Shown: positions 17,470 to 27,234, numbered from the stretch's first letter. The stretch is 64,000 nt of DNA from Palsa-1439 sp050015495 (GCA_050015495.1 JBEKBH010000012.1:1-64000); one strand, 5' to 3'. The notes: generated from the sequence alone by a model not told the origin. Program-made: numbers and translations.

Positions 17470-17571
17470 GGCTACGTTTTACGGGCGGGACATCCGGCGT
17501 TGGTTATTGTAACCTTTCGGCTGGAGTTCATGTCTGATACTTGAATAGGCTCCGACGGAAAATCACGAACG

Positions 17572-18807
17572 ATGGGATTAACGATGGCGAATACGACCAA
17601 ACGGCGTTCCTGGAAGCGTTGGGGATTGAGCGCGGGGATCATCTTGTTGATCGGGCTGGTGGTTTGGTACATCAAGTTCCGCAAAGACAGCGCCCCGCAA
17701 TACCTGACCGCCCCGGTCACGCGCGGCGACCTGACGCAACTGGTCACGGCGGCCGGCCAGCTCAACCCGATGACCAACGTTCAGGTTGGCTGCCAGGTTT
17801 CGGGAACCATCGCCAAGCTGTACGTGGACTATAATTCGCCGGTGACGAACGGGCAGGTGGTCACCCAGCTTGATCCGTCGATCTATCAGGCCAATCTTCA
17901 TTCGGCCGAGGGCGACCTCGCCAACTCGGAAGCGGCCCTGGAACTGGCGAAGGTGAACGCGGAACGATCGAAGGAATTGTTGGCCAACCGGCTCATTCCC
18001 CAATCGGACGACGATCAGGCCGTCGCCACCCTTCACCAGGCGGAGGCGACCGTGCAGATCAAGCATGCGTCCGTGGAACTGGCGAAAGTGAACCTGGAGT
18101 ATTGCACGATTTATTCGCCCGTGGACGGCATGGTGATTTCCCGCAACGTCGATGTCGGACAGACGGTGGCGGCGAGCTTGAACGCGCCCACGCTGTTCGT
18201 CATCGCCAACGATCTCACCAAAATGCAAATCGACGCCGATGTCGCCGAGTCGGACATCGGGGGGGTGGAGGACGGACAAAAGGTGGATTTTACCGTGGAC
18301 GCGTTTCCGAACCGGACGTTTCATGGCACGGTCGTGCAAGTGCGCAATTCGCCGATCACCGTCCAGAACGTCGTCACCTACGACACGGTCATCGGGGTCA
18401 ACAACGCCGATCTGAAGCTCAAGCCGGGCATGACGGCCAACGTCTCCATCATTATCGCCGAGCGCAGTGACGTGCTCCGGGTCCCCAACGCGGCGCTCCG
18501 TTTTCATCCGCCGGAACCGGCAACCAACGGAGTGCCGAAAGCCGCGACCAGCGGCCCCGTCTTGCCCGGGAGTGGCACGCCCCCCGGCCAGCATCCCAAA
18601 GGGGAACATCGTCTGACCCGCACGGTGTATGTTCTGAAGGACGCGAAGCTGGAACCGGTTCAGGTGAAAACGGGGATCACCGACGGCATCTACACCGAGA
18701 TTACGGACGGCCTGAGCGAAAGCAACAACGTGGTCACGTTTGCCTCCTACAAGCAGGGCAGCGCGTCGGCGCAGGCAAACAATCCGTTCGGCATGAGGCG
18801 ATTCTGA
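17572..18807 (+). CDS. macA: MacA-type periplasmic adaptor (HlyD family)
   Basis: 411 aa (an ATG four codons later, at 17584, is also possible). One N-terminal membrane helix (GIILLIGLVVWYI) is followed by the first lipoyl half (VTRGDLTQLVTAAGQLNP), an alpha-hairpin (LANSEAALELAKVNAERSKELL), the second lipoyl half (IYSPVDGMVISRNVDVGQTV), a beta barrel and the membrane-proximal domain. Adaptors of this kind join an inner-membrane ABC exporter to a TolC channel. The gene directly precedes ATPase, permease and TolC genes. A Pro/Gly-rich insert (about residues 320-345) separates the last strands. Confidence 0.93.
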   Translation: MGLTMANTTKRRSWKRWGLSAGIILLIGLVVWYIKFRKDSAPQYLTAPVTRGDLTQLVTAAGQLNPMTNVQVGCQVSGTIAKLYVDYNSPVTNGQVVTQLDPSIYQANLHSAEGDLANSEAALELAKVNAERSKELLANRLIPQSDDDQAVATLHQAEATVQIKHASVELAKVNLEYCTIYSPVDGMVISRNVDVGQTVAASLNAPTLFVIANDLTKMQIDADVAESDIGGVEDGQKVDFTVDAFPNRTFHGTVVQVRNSPITVQNVVTYDTVIGVNNADLKLKPGMTANVSIIIAERSDVLRVPNAALRFHPPEPATNGVPKAATSGPVLPGSGTPPGQHPKGEHRLTRTVYVLKDAKLEPVQVKTGITDGIYTEITDGLSESNNVVTFASYKQGSASAQANNPFGMRRF

Positions 18808-18820
18808 GGAAAGGAGGCGT

Positions 18821-19581
<761 letters not shown>

Positions 19582-19585
<4 letters not shown>

Positions 19586-20799
19586 GAATCGCCGCCACAC
19601 TGCGAATGGCCCTGCGCGCGTTGCGGCGCAACAAGATGCGCTCGATACTGACCGCGCTGGGCATCATCATCGGCGTTGGCGCGGTGATTGCCATGGTCGG
19701 GATCGGCAACGGCGCGAAGTCACAAGTCGAGGCGCAAATCGCCAGCCTGGGGCAGAATGTCGTCCTCGTGTTCGCGGGGAATTGGTCCAGTGGCGGCGTG
19801 CGTAGCGGTTGGGGCGGCGCCGGCACGATGATGGTCGACGATGCGCTGGCCATCGCCCGCGAAGTGCCCGGAGTCCTCAGCATCAGCCCGGAGGTGCGCG
19901 ACCATCAGCAGATTCTCGCCGAGGGGTTGAACTGGTACACGACGATCCTGGGAGAGGGACCCGACTATATCGATATCCGCCAGTGGCCACTGCAGGACGG
20001 CGCGATGTTTACGGATCAGGACGTGCGCGGCACCACCAAGGTCTGCATAATTGGGAAGACCATTGCCACCCAACTGTTCCCCGATGAGGACCCGGTCGGC
20101 AAAACCCTGCGCATCCGCGACATTCCTTTCAAGGTGCTCGGCGTCCTGTCTCCCAAGGGGCTTTCGGTCATGGGCACCGATCAGGATGATGTCGTGATTA
20201 TTCCCTACACCAGCGAAATGAAGCGGGTTTCCCGGCGCACCAACCTCAGTTCGATCACGGTGCAATCTTCCTCGCCGGATTTCTCCGACAGCGTGCAGAA
20301 GAGCATTGCGGAGCTGCTCCGGCAACGTCATCGACTCGGTCCGGGCCGCGACGACGATTTCACGATCCGTGGACAACAGGAGATCGCGGACGCCGCGACG
20401 GCGACCACCCGCATCATGACCGTGCTGCTCGGGGCCATTGCCAGCGTGTCGCTCATTGTCGGCGGGATCGGTATTATGAACATCATGCTGGTCAGTGTCA
20501 CCGAACGCACGCGGGAGATCGGCATCCGCATGGCGGTTGGCGCCCATGGTCGCGACATCCTGTTGCAATTCCTGATCGAGGCGATCACGCTCAGTTCGCT
20601 GGGCGGGGTGATCGGGATTGCGTTGGGGATTGGCTCGGCAAAATTGTTGTCCGCCATCGCGGGATGGCCCACGCTGGTCTCGGTGACCTCGGTGGTGCTG
20701 GCGTTCCTGTTCAGTGCCGCGGTCGGCGTGTTCTTTGGTTATTACCCGGCCCAGAAAGCTTCTCGCCTCGACCCAATCGACGCCCTACGCTATGAATAA
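19582..20799 (+). CDS. ABC transporter permease (MacB C-terminal type)
   Basis: 405 aa with the MacB/FtsX layout. TM1 follows LRRNKMRSILTALGIIIGVGAV, a large periplasmic MacB-PCD domain covers about residues 50-270, and three C-terminal helices follow (TRIMTVLLGAIASVSLIVGGIGIMN onward, written in parts; the conserved VTERTREIGIRMAVGA coupling helix; SAAVGVFFGYYPAQKAS). It ends ...IDALRYE, the usual tail. Coupled by overlaps to the ATPase before it and to TolC after it (8-base overlap). Confidence 0.95.
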
Positions 20800-22327
20800 A
20801 TCCATGAGTTCCTACCTTGGCCCGAAATTTTTGAAACTGCATCTGGTTGGGATCGCGCTGCTGGTGATCGCGAGCGCGGCCCGAGGGCAGGTCACCAACC
20901 AGGCGAGGTCGTTGACGTTGCGGGAGTGCATCGAGCGCGCGCTGGAAAACAATCTCGAGATCAAATCCCAGCGGATCACTCCGACCATCCAGACCTGGGG
21001 TGTCGTGGGCGCGCAGGGCGTGTACGACCCGGTGCTTTCGGGCGGCATCAACAACCAGAGTACCACCACCTGGTTGTCGTCCTCGGACGCCGCCGGGCTG
21101 GGGTTGCCTCCGGGAACGGAGAGGACCAAGAGCTGGCTGGCGAGCGCCGACCTCAGCGGGAAGCTGCCGAGCGGCGCAACCTACGATTTTTCGGCGGCTG
21201 ACGATCATAGCTATGGCAATTCGTTTACCAACTCATTCAACACATTCAGCGGTGACACCGGCGTGACCCTGACACAACCCTTGCTGAGAAATTTCGGATT
21301 CGGAGTCAATGCGGCCACCATCCGTATTGCCCGGGAGAACCGGACGGTTGCCATCCAGAACTTTGTCCAATTTGTGATGACCACCGTCAACAACGTCGCC
21401 ACCGCTTATTATGAGCTGGTGTACGCCATTGAGAATTACAAGTCCTCGGTGGAGAACCGCGAACTGGCCCGGGAATTACTCGACCAGAACCGCATCCAGG
21501 AACGGGTCGGCACGATGTCGCCGCTGGATGTGATTCAAGCCGAGGCGGGCGTCGCCGAGAGCGAGCAAAGCGTCATCACCACCGCGCGCGCGATCAAAGA
21601 CAACGAGAACACGCTGAAACGGCTCATCTGCCAGCAGGTCTCGGAATTTGGCACCGCGTCGCTGGTGCCGGTGGATTACCCGCCGGTCGAAATGATCGCG
21701 CTGGACGTGGCCGAAAGCACGCGCCGGGCGCTGGAGACGCGCGCCGATTACCAGAGCGCCCTCCATACGTTGGAATCTCAGAACATCAACGTTCAGTTCA
21801 ATCGCAACCAACTCTGGCCGGAAGTGAACCTGACCGGCACGTATAACTTGAATGGACTGGGCCACAACTTCGACAGCTTTAGCGACAATCTGTCCAGCAC
21901 GCGAAGCCCGTATTGGAACGTGGGCGTGGTCCTCTCGGTGCCGCTGGGGAATCGCCAGGCCCGGGCGAATTATCACATGGCGAAGTTGGATGCCGATCAG
22001 GCGTTGCTCAGCCTCAAGTCCCTCGAACAAGACATCGTGGTGGCGGTGGATGACGCGGTCGGCCACGTGGAAACCAATTTGAAGAGCGTCGAAGCCGCGC
22101 GCGCCGCGACGCGTCTGGCCCAGGAATCACTCGACGCGGAGAAGAAGAAGCTCATGGCGGGAACCTCCACGACGTTTCTCGTATTGCAGGCGCAGACGCA
22201 ACTGGCCACGGCCCGCGTGGCCCAGATCCGCGCGGAGGCGGATTACCACGAGTCGCTCGTGGCGTTGGACCTGGCGGAAGGCACCATTCTGGCGAAGAAC
22301 AACATCGTGCTCGACGAGAAGTATTAG
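20792..22327 (+). CDS. TolC-family outer membrane efflux protein
   Basis: ATG at 20792 overlaps the permease stop. The product is 511 aa with a signal peptide (LKLHLVGIALLVIASAARG, cleaved before QVTNQ). Two OEP repeats are visible, each starting with the TolC-like pattern (LTLRECIERALENNLEI; and VEMIALDVAESTRRALETR), with long helices and beta segments such as WPEVNLTGTYNLNG. It forms the outer-membrane channel of the MacA-MacB-type system encoded just upstream. That completes a tripartite pump within one operon. Confidence 0.93.
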   Translation: MNKSMSSYLGPKFLKLHLVGIALLVIASAARGQVTNQARSLTLRECIERALENNLEIKSQRITPTIQTWGVVGAQGVYDPVLSGGINNQSTTTWLSSSDAAGLGLPPGTERTKSWLASADLSGKLPSGATYDFSAADDHSYGNSFTNSFNTFSGDTGVTLTQPLLRNFGFGVNAATIRIARENRTVAIQNFVQFVMTTVNNVATAYYELVYAIENYKSSVENRELARELLDQNRIQERVGTMSPLDVIQAEAGVAESEQSVITTARAIKDNENTLKRLICQQVSEFGTASLVPVDYPPVEMIALDVAESTRRALETRADYQSALHTLESQNINVQFNRNQLWPEVNLTGTYNLNGLGHNFDSFSDNLSSTRSPYWNVGVVLSVPLGNRQARANYHMAKLDADQALLSLKSLEQDIVVAVDDAVGHVETNLKSVEAARAATRLAQESLDAEKKKLMAGTSTTFLVLQAQTQLATARVAQIRAEADYHESLVALDLAEGTILAKNNIVLDEKY

Positions 22328-22336
22328 GAAGCCGCC

Positions 22337-23104
22337 GTGCACCCCGAGTTTATCCGCCTCGGCCCGCTCGACATCCACACCTACGGCGTGTTGGTGGCCA
22401 TCGGGTTCATCGTCGGGCTGGCCGTGGCGTCTCGACGCGCCCGCCGCGAAGGGATCGATCCCGAGCGCATCACCGATTTGGGCGCGTGGCTGATCGTTGC
22501 GGGGATGCTGGGCGGCAAACTGTTTCACATCGTCTTTTTCTGGGACGACTTTCTCTACGGTTGGCGCATGGAGGGCGTGCGCTCGTTGCGGGAGGGATTT
22601 GTCTTTTACGGCGGGTTCATTGCGGCGGCGATCACGGCGGTGGCGTACACGACCGCAAAAAAACTGCCGTTCTTTCGAGTAGCGGATGTGTTTGCGCCCT
22701 CGATCGCGCTCGGGCACGCTTTTGGCCGCCTCGGATGTTTCTTCAATGGATGCTGTTACGGCAAACCGTGCTCGCTTCCGTGGGCGGTGACATTTCCGCC
22801 ACCGCACATAATGGCCGGCATTCCGGTGCATCCCACGGAGATTTACGAGGTGCTGGGGAACCTCGCCATCTTCGCCGGTCTCAGCGCGGTCTATCGACAC
22901 AAGCGGGCGGATGGCCAGATCTGGTGGCTGTACGTGCTGAGCTACGGCCTCTTGCGGTTCGTGGTGGAATTTTTCCGGGGCGACTACGTGACGCATTACT
23001 TCGGCGTTCTGACCCTGGGACAGCTCGTGGCGATGGTGATGATCGCGGTCGCCGCAGTCGCCTTGGCCCGGCTTCCGCGCCGTGTCGAATTGCGCGCCGC
23101 ATGA
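22337..23104 (+). CDS. lgt: Prolipoprotein diacylglyceryl transferase
   Basis: 255 aa from GTG at 22337, nine bases after the TolC stop. Lgt attaches diacylglycerol from phosphatidylglycerol to the lipobox cysteine of prolipoproteins at the inner membrane. Family marks are LGPLDIHTYGVLVAIGF, FYGGFIAA, HAFGRLGCFFNGCCYGKP (the signature region), HPTEIYE and FRGDYV, within about seven hydrophobic helices. A lipoprotein substrate in the window is the protein at 3897-4280. Confidence 0.96.
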   Translation: MHPEFIRLGPLDIHTYGVLVAIGFIVGLAVASRRARREGIDPERITDLGAWLIVAGMLGGKLFHIVFFWDDFLYGWRMEGVRSLREGFVFYGGFIAAAITAVAYTTAKKLPFFRVADVFAPSIALGHAFGRLGCFFNGCCYGKPCSLPWAVTFPPPHIMAGIPVHPTEIYEVLGNLAIFAGLSAVYRHKRADGQIWWLYVLSYGLLRFVVEFFRGDYVTHYFGVLTLGQLVAMVMIAVAAVALARLPRRVELRAA

Positions 23105-23137
23105 TGCGTTGATTTCGCTTTGAAAATTGGTGATACG

Positions 23138-24055
23138 ATGCCGGTGCACGTTGTTTCAGATAAAGCTGCGGGGTTGCGCCTCGATCAATTTTTGCGGCGG
23201 GAATTGCCCGAACATTCGCGGGCGTTCCTGCAAAAATTGATCGAGCAGGGCGACGTGCGGGTCAATGGCCAGCCGCGCAAGCCAAGTCATGCCGTCCGCG
23301 CGGGTGATGAGATCGGGATTGAAATTCCGCCGCCGCGTCCCCTCGAAGCGCGACCCGAAAACATCCCGCTCGACGTTCTGTTTGAAGACAGCGACCTGAT
23401 CGTCGTGAACAAGCCGGCGGGATTGGTGGTGCATCCGGCGGCGGGAAACCAGGAACACACGCTGGTCAATGCGCTGCTGCACCATTGTCGCGGCGGGCTG
23501 GCGGGCATCGGCGGCGTGGAACGGCCGGGCATCGTCCATCGGCTCGACAAGGGCACGAGCGGTTGCCTTGTCGTGGCGAAGACGAATTTCGCGCACCAGG
23601 CGTTGGTGGCGCAATTCAAGTCGCGCGGCGTGAAGAAGATTTATCGGGCGGTGTGCTGGGGTAAATTGGAGCGGCCAAGCGGGCGCATCGACACGGTGAT
23701 TGGCCGCAGCGAACGCGACCGCAAGAAAATGTCCGCCCGCGTGGCGCGGGGTCGGCAGGCCGTGACGGATTACCGCGTGCTGAAACAGTTTCCGGACTTC
23801 GCGCTGGTCGAGTTGCATATCCACACGGGCCGGACCCATCAGATTCGCGTGCACATGGCGCACATCGGCCACCCCGTGGTGGGAGACGCGACGTATGGAC
23901 GAAAATCCGAAATTCGAAAGTCGAAAACTGAGATTTCGGTTGGACGGCTGATGTTGCACGCTTATAAACTGGGGTTCACGCACCCGCGGACGCAGCAGTT
24001 TGTCGAGTTTACCGCGCCGGTGCCGGAGGATATGGTGAAACTGTGCCAGACCTGA
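23138..24055 (+). CDS. rluD: RluD-type 23S rRNA pseudouridine synthase
   Basis: ATG at 23138 gives 305 aa (the open frame extends to a TTG at 23120). An N-terminal S4 domain (LRLDQFLRRELPEHSRAFLQ) precedes the catalytic domain with the motif HRLDKGTSGCLVVAK containing the catalytic Asp, then GRTHQIRVHMAHIGHPVVGD. Between VGDATYG and LMLHAYKLGF about 15 residues (RKSEIRKSKTEISVG) replace the normally short loop. They are encoded by a palindromic repeat (see 23900-23940). RluA-family enzymes make pseudouridine in the 23S rRNA. The gene overlaps the UDG gene by 13 bases. Confidence 0.93.
   Translation: MPVHVVSDKAAGLRLDQFLRRELPEHSRAFLQKLIEQGDVRVNGQPRKPSHAVRAGDEIGIEIPPPRPLEARPENIPLDVLFEDSDLIVVNKPAGLVVHPAAGNQEHTLVNALLHHCRGGLAGIGGVERPGIVHRLDKGTSGCLVVAKTNFAHQALVAQFKSRGVKKIYRAVCWGKLERPSGRIDTVIGRSERDRKKMSARVARGRQAVTDYRVLKQFPDFALVELHIHTGRTHQIRVHMAHIGHPVVGDATYGRKSEIRKSKTEISVGRLMLHAYKLGFTHPRTQQFVEFTAPVPEDMVKLCQT
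23900..23940. repeat. Palindromic repeat inserted in frame in rluD
   Basis: An AT-richer block of about 41 bases with three GAAA-type units (GAAAATCCGAAATTCGAAAG and onward) and a 7-bp inverted repeat CCGAAAT (23907-23913) / ATTTCGG (23933-23939). It codes for the charged loop RKSEIRKSKTEIS inside the synthase. Similar CCGAAATTCGAAA strings are familiar as intergenic dispersed repeats in related genomes (recollection, not searched). Confidence 0.65.
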
Positions 24056-24861
24056 ACAACATCATCGACGAAACCATCCAGGCGCTCGAAGACATGAAAC
24101 GCTCCGGCGTAACGCACGTGGCGGTGTCGCGCCAGACGCTGGAGGCTCTGGGCAAGGCGCCGCGAAGGAGTGCTGTTGTAGGCCCGCTGCCCTCAGCGGG
24201 CGTCGGATCATCCGCTAACACGCCGCGTGAGGGCACGCGGCCTACAACGACGGGAAAGGCAGGGTCCGGCGCTGTGGATAATACCACCGCTGAACTCGCG
24301 GCGGTCGAGGCGCGGGCGAAAGTGTGCGTGAAATGCGGCGAGTTGTCACGGTGCCGGCACAGCGTCGTGTTCGGCGTCGGCAATGCGCGCGCGGAAATCA
24401 TGTTCGTCGGCGAAGCCCCGGGACGCGACGAAGATATGCAGGGCGAACCATTCGTCGGACGGGCCGGCGAGTTGCTCACGAAAATTATCGCGGCAATGGG
24501 GTTCAAGCGCGAGGACGTGTACATTGCCAACGTGCTGAAATGCCGTCCGCCGGAAAACCGCACGCCGTTGCCCGACGAAGTGACGAATTGCCTGCCCTAC
24601 TTGGTGTCCCAGATCGAGCTCATCCAACCGAAGGTCATCGTGGCCCTCGGCGCGACGGCCGTGCGCGGGTTGATCGACGTGCAACTCGGCATCACCAAGA
24701 TGCGCGGCCACTGGTACACGTTCCGCGACATCCTGATCATGCCGACCTTCCATCCCGCTTACCTGCTGCGCAATCCCCCGGCGAAGAAGGAGGTTTGGGA
24801 AGACATGAAGGCGGTGCTGGAGAAGCTGGGCAGGAAAGTGCCACCGGCAAAGGCCAAATGA
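24043..24861 (+). CDS. Uracil-DNA glycosylase, family 4 (Fe-S type)
   Basis: 272 aa from GTG at 24043, overlapping the rluD stop. It removes uracil from DNA in base-excision repair. The iron-sulfur ligand pattern begins CVKCGELSRC, followed by VVFGVGNARAEIMFVGEAPG, the catalytic-pocket DEDMQGEPFVGRAGELL, NVLKCRPPENRTP and the second motif PTFHPAYLLRNP. Between an N-terminal helix and the Fe-S domain lies a linker of about 30 low-complexity residues encoded by an inverted repeat pair (24176-24248). The fold is otherwise complete. Confidence 0.93.
   Translation: MPDLNNIIDETIQALEDMKRSGVTHVAVSRQTLEALGKAPRRSAVVGPLPSAGVGSSANTPREGTRPTTTGKAGSGAVDNTTAELAAVEARAKVCVKCGELSRCRHSVVFGVGNARAEIMFVGEAPGRDEDMQGEPFVGRAGELLTKIIAAMGFKREDVYIANVLKCRPPENRTPLPDEVTNCLPYLVSQIELIQPKVIVALGATAVRGLIDVQLGITKMRGHWYTFRDILIMPTFHPAYLLRNPPAKKEVWEDMKAVLEKLGRKVPPAKAK
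24176..24248. repeat. REPIN-like inverted pair inside the UDG gene
   Basis: Two arms of about 27 bases (24176-24202 and 24221-24248) are imperfect reverse complements. Both begin from the outside with TTGTAGGCC, and each arm folds into its own hairpin (CCCGCTG-CCCT-CAGCGGG; CCGCGTG-AGGG-CACGCGG). This is the architecture of a REPIN, two REP hairpins in opposite orientation. It keeps the reading frame and encodes the low-complexity linker of the glycosylase. Confidence 0.75.
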
Positions 24862-24880
24862 TATAAGGAACTCCTCCACA

Positions 24881-24910
24881 GGCTCGGGAGGGCGAGGCTC
24901 CCGCCGAGCC
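24881..24910. repeat. REP hairpin upstream of the RAYT gene
   Basis: A 30-base palindromic element beginning GGCTCGGGAGGGCGAGG and ending GCCGAGCC. Its near-exact reverse complement stands at 25460-25489, just after the transposase gene. Flanking inverted REPs are the hallmark arrangement of REP-associated tyrosine transposases. Confidence 0.8.
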
Positions 24911-24946
24911 GAGAGTCGGCCGGGAGTTGAGGCGAATTGCAAAACC

Positions 24947-25456
24947 TTGAACCACGAGAGACAGCCTGATCGACATGCGACCTTACGCACGCCAGCAAGA
25001 ACCCTACCTTCTCGAAGGCATCCGGTGCACGGGGTGCAGGCCGAAGTTCTTTGCCCCGTTATCGTATTCCTTACCGCTTGTACAAGAAATCGTTCACGTT
25101 GGTTGGCCTCGAATGAAGTTCATCTCCTGCTTCACGAACTGTGGGTAGGATCTGACGCGTGGCTGGTTGGGGACTACGTACTCATGCCAGATCATCTCCA
25201 CTTGTTTGCTGCGCCGAATCCAACCAAGTGCGTTGAATTGGAAAACTGGGTTCGGTATTGGAAATCACAGTTCACCAAACGGCACGGTAACGCCACACAT
25301 CGTTGGCAAACGGACCATTGGGATCGTCGCGTCCGCAAAGAGGAAAACTACTTGGAGAAGTGGGAATACGTACGCAACAATCCGGTTCGCCATAAGCTTG
25401 TCACGAAGCCCGAAGACTGGCCGTATCAGGGCAAGATTCATCAGTTGGTCTGGTGA
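24947..25456 (+). CDS. REP-associated tyrosine transposase (RAYT, Y1/HUH type)
   Basis: The coding frame contains the HUH motif in MPDHLHLFAAP (His83 and His85 counted from the TTG at 24947) and the catalytic-tyrosine region EKWEYVRNNPVRHKLV, preceded by VIVFLTACTRNR. These single-strand nicking enzymes mobilise or maintain REP/REPIN elements and are usually single-copy, domesticated genes. The start is uncertain: TTG at 24947 opens the frame, and family similarity begins only near HGVQAEV (about 25025). Flanked by inverted REP copies at 24881-24910 and 25460-25489. Confidence 0.85.
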   Translation: MNHERQPDRHATLRTPARTLPSRRHPVHGVQAEVLCPVIVFLTACTRNRSRWLASNEVHLLLHELWVGSDAWLVGDYVLMPDHLHLFAAPNPTKCVELENWVRYWKSQFTKRHGNATHRWQTDHWDRRVRKEENYLEKWEYVRNNPVRHKLVTKPEDWPYQGKIHQLVW

Positions 25457-25459
25457 AGC

Positions 25460-25489
25460 GGCTCGGCGGGAGCCTCGCCCTCCCGGGAC
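25460..25489. repeat. REP hairpin downstream of the RAYT gene
   Basis: Begins GGCTCGGCGGGAGCCTCGCC and is the inverted partner of 24881-24910, with only one or two differences at its end. It starts three bases after the transposase stop. Confidence 0.8.
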
Positions 25490-25502
25490 GACAGACGAAT
25501 GG

Positions 25503-26219
25503 TCACAGCAAGCCCACCCACCCTGCGAAGACCTCTCGGCCCATCTTCTGAAGAGCGGGCAGATGGGCGTGGGAATTGAGCTTGATGGCGGAGCCGTTGA
25601 GACCTGCGGCCTGGAGTTCGTCCGCGAAGGTGGCGACCATGGTGTTGATCTGCGGCAGTGTGACTTCCAAGTGAAAAAGCAGTCCGTAGCCGCTTTTGCC
25701 GTACCGAAAGGCTTGGTGGGCGGTGAGGGCGGAGGAAGCGAGCAGTGTCGCACCGCGCGGGAGGTCGAAGATGTCGCCATGCCAGTGAAAACCGATGAGG
25801 GAACTTGGTTCCCCCACAAAGAGCGCGTCTCTTGTGGCGAAATCTGTCAGGGTAACCCGGTGCCAGCCGATTTCCTTTTGTCTTCCGGGATAGACATTTG
25901 CGCCAAGCGCCGCAGCGAGCAATTGGCTTCCCAGACAGACGCCTAGTACGGGCTTGCCGCGCTTCAGCGCGTCTTCCAGAAGGCGCATTTCCTGTCGCAA
26001 CCAAGGAAACTTGGCCTGTTCGTAGACGCTTTGTGGGCCGCCCATGACGATGAGGCCAGCGGCATCGCCGATCTCCCCAGGCACCGGCTGGCCTTCAAAT
26101 GAGCGGATATAATGGGGGGCAATGGCGGCGCGGTTCAGGGCGTCGGCGATGAGGCCGAGACCCTCGACGGGATGATGCTGGATAATGCTAACATGTTTGG
26201 GTCGCTTTTCCGTTGCCAT
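25503..26219 (-). CDS. Class I glutamine amidotransferase (GuaA-like GATase domain)
   Basis: 238 aa, a stand-alone GATase-1 domain. The nucleophile is Cys95 in VLGVCLGSQLLA, the oxyanion region GLIVMGGPQSVYE, and the second half of the triad is His183 and Glu185 (LLFHLEV). Such proteins (annotated as GMP synthase-like) release ammonia from glutamine or hydrolyse gamma-glutamyl compounds. No synthetase domain is present, so it is not GuaA. It is divergent from the epimerase gene; the two ATG codons share the tetranucleotide CATG at 26217-26220. Confidence 0.88.
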   Translation of the reverse strand: MATEKRPKHVSIIQHHPVEGLGLIADALNRAAIAPHYIRSFEGQPVPGEIGDAAGLIVMGGPQSVYEQAKFPWLRQEMRLLEDALKRGKPVLGVCLGSQLLAAALGANVYPGRQKEIGWHRVTLTDFATRDALFVGEPSSLIGFHWHGDIFDLPRGATLLASSALTAHQAFRYGKSGYGLLFHLEVTLPQINTMVATFADELQAAGLNGSAIKLNSHAHLPALQKMGREVFAGWVGLL

Positions 26220-27234
26220 GGAGGTAACCTACCACACTGTGCAACGGGTTTTGATCACCGGCGGGGCTGGATTCATCGGATCACACCTGGCAGAAGCATT
26301 GATGACGGAGGGCAAGGAGGTCTCCGTCATCGATGACCTGAGCACGGGATCGCTCGCGAACATCGCCCACCTGCAGGGCAATCCCAGATTCCACTTTACG
26401 AAGGGGTCCATACTCGACAGTGACATTTTGGAGCCGCTAGTCGATCAGGTTGATTTCGTTTATCACCTGGCGGCGGCGGTCGGCGTGGAACTGGTCGTGC
26501 GCAGCCCGGTATTCACCATCCAGAACAACATCGGCGGCACGGAAAACGTGCTGGCGGCGGCAGCCAAACGCAAAGTCGGCCTGCTATTAACCTCGACCTC
26601 AGAGGTTTACGGCAAAAGTGTGCACGACAGATTTCGCGAAGACGACGATCTGCTGATTGGTCCGCCGACGTTCGCGCGCTGGAGTTACGCGTGTTCCAAG
26701 TTGTTGGATGAATTCCTGGCGCTGGCGTACTGGCGCGAGAAGATGATGCCCGTTTTTGTGGTGCGCCTGTTCAATACCGTCGGGCCTAGGCAAACGGGGC
26801 GATACGGGATGGTGGTACCGCGGTTTGTGCAGGCGGCGCTACGAGACGAGCCGATCATGATTCATGGGGACGGCAAACAGACCCGCTGTTTTTGCCATGT
26901 GACAGACGTGGTGCGTGCATTGACCGCGCTGCCCAATCAAATGCGGGCCGTTGGGCAGGTTTACAATGTTGGCAGCACCGAGGAAGTCTCGATTGCGGAG
27001 CTGGGACAGCGCGTCAAGCGACTGACAGAAAGTCGGTCGGAGTTGCGATTCATTCCCTACGAGCAGGCGTACGCGAAAGGCTTCGAGGACATGCGTCGGC
27101 GGGTGCCGAGCACTGACAAGTTGTACCAATTGATGGGGTGGCGACCGACCAAGTCGTTGGACGAAATTTTGCGGTTGATGATCGAGTTCCAGCGCGGCGC
27201 AGACGCGCAAGTCGTTGAGCGCCAAGGGAACTGA
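26218..27234 (+). CDS. NAD-dependent nucleotide-sugar epimerase/dehydratase
   Basis: 338 aa of the extended SDR family. The NAD(P)-binding motif is VLITGGAGFIGSHL, with Asp-containing VIDDLSTGS at the end of the second strand, LTSTSEVYGKS, the catalytic YACSK (Y-x-x-x-K) and VRLFNTVGPRQTGRYGMVVP. The layout matches GalE/UDP-glucuronate decarboxylase-like enzymes acting on UDP-sugars for surface polysaccharides. ATG at 26218 is used; GTG at 26239 (giving the usual MQRVLITGG start) is an equally good alternative. Substrate not determinable. Confidence 0.9.
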   Translation: MEVTYHTVQRVLITGGAGFIGSHLAEALMTEGKEVSVIDDLSTGSLANIAHLQGNPRFHFTKGSILDSDILEPLVDQVDFVYHLAAAVGVELVVRSPVFTIQNNIGGTENVLAAAAKRKVGLLLTSTSEVYGKSVHDRFREDDDLLIGPPTFARWSYACSKLLDEFLALAYWREKMMPVFVVRLFNTVGPRQTGRYGMVVPRFVQAALRDEPIMIHGDGKQTRCFCHVTDVVRALTALPNQMRAVGQVYNVGSTEEVSIAELGQRVKRLTESRSELRFIPYEQAYAKGFEDMRRRVPSTDKLYQLMGWRPTKSLDEILRLMIEFQRGADAQVVERQGN

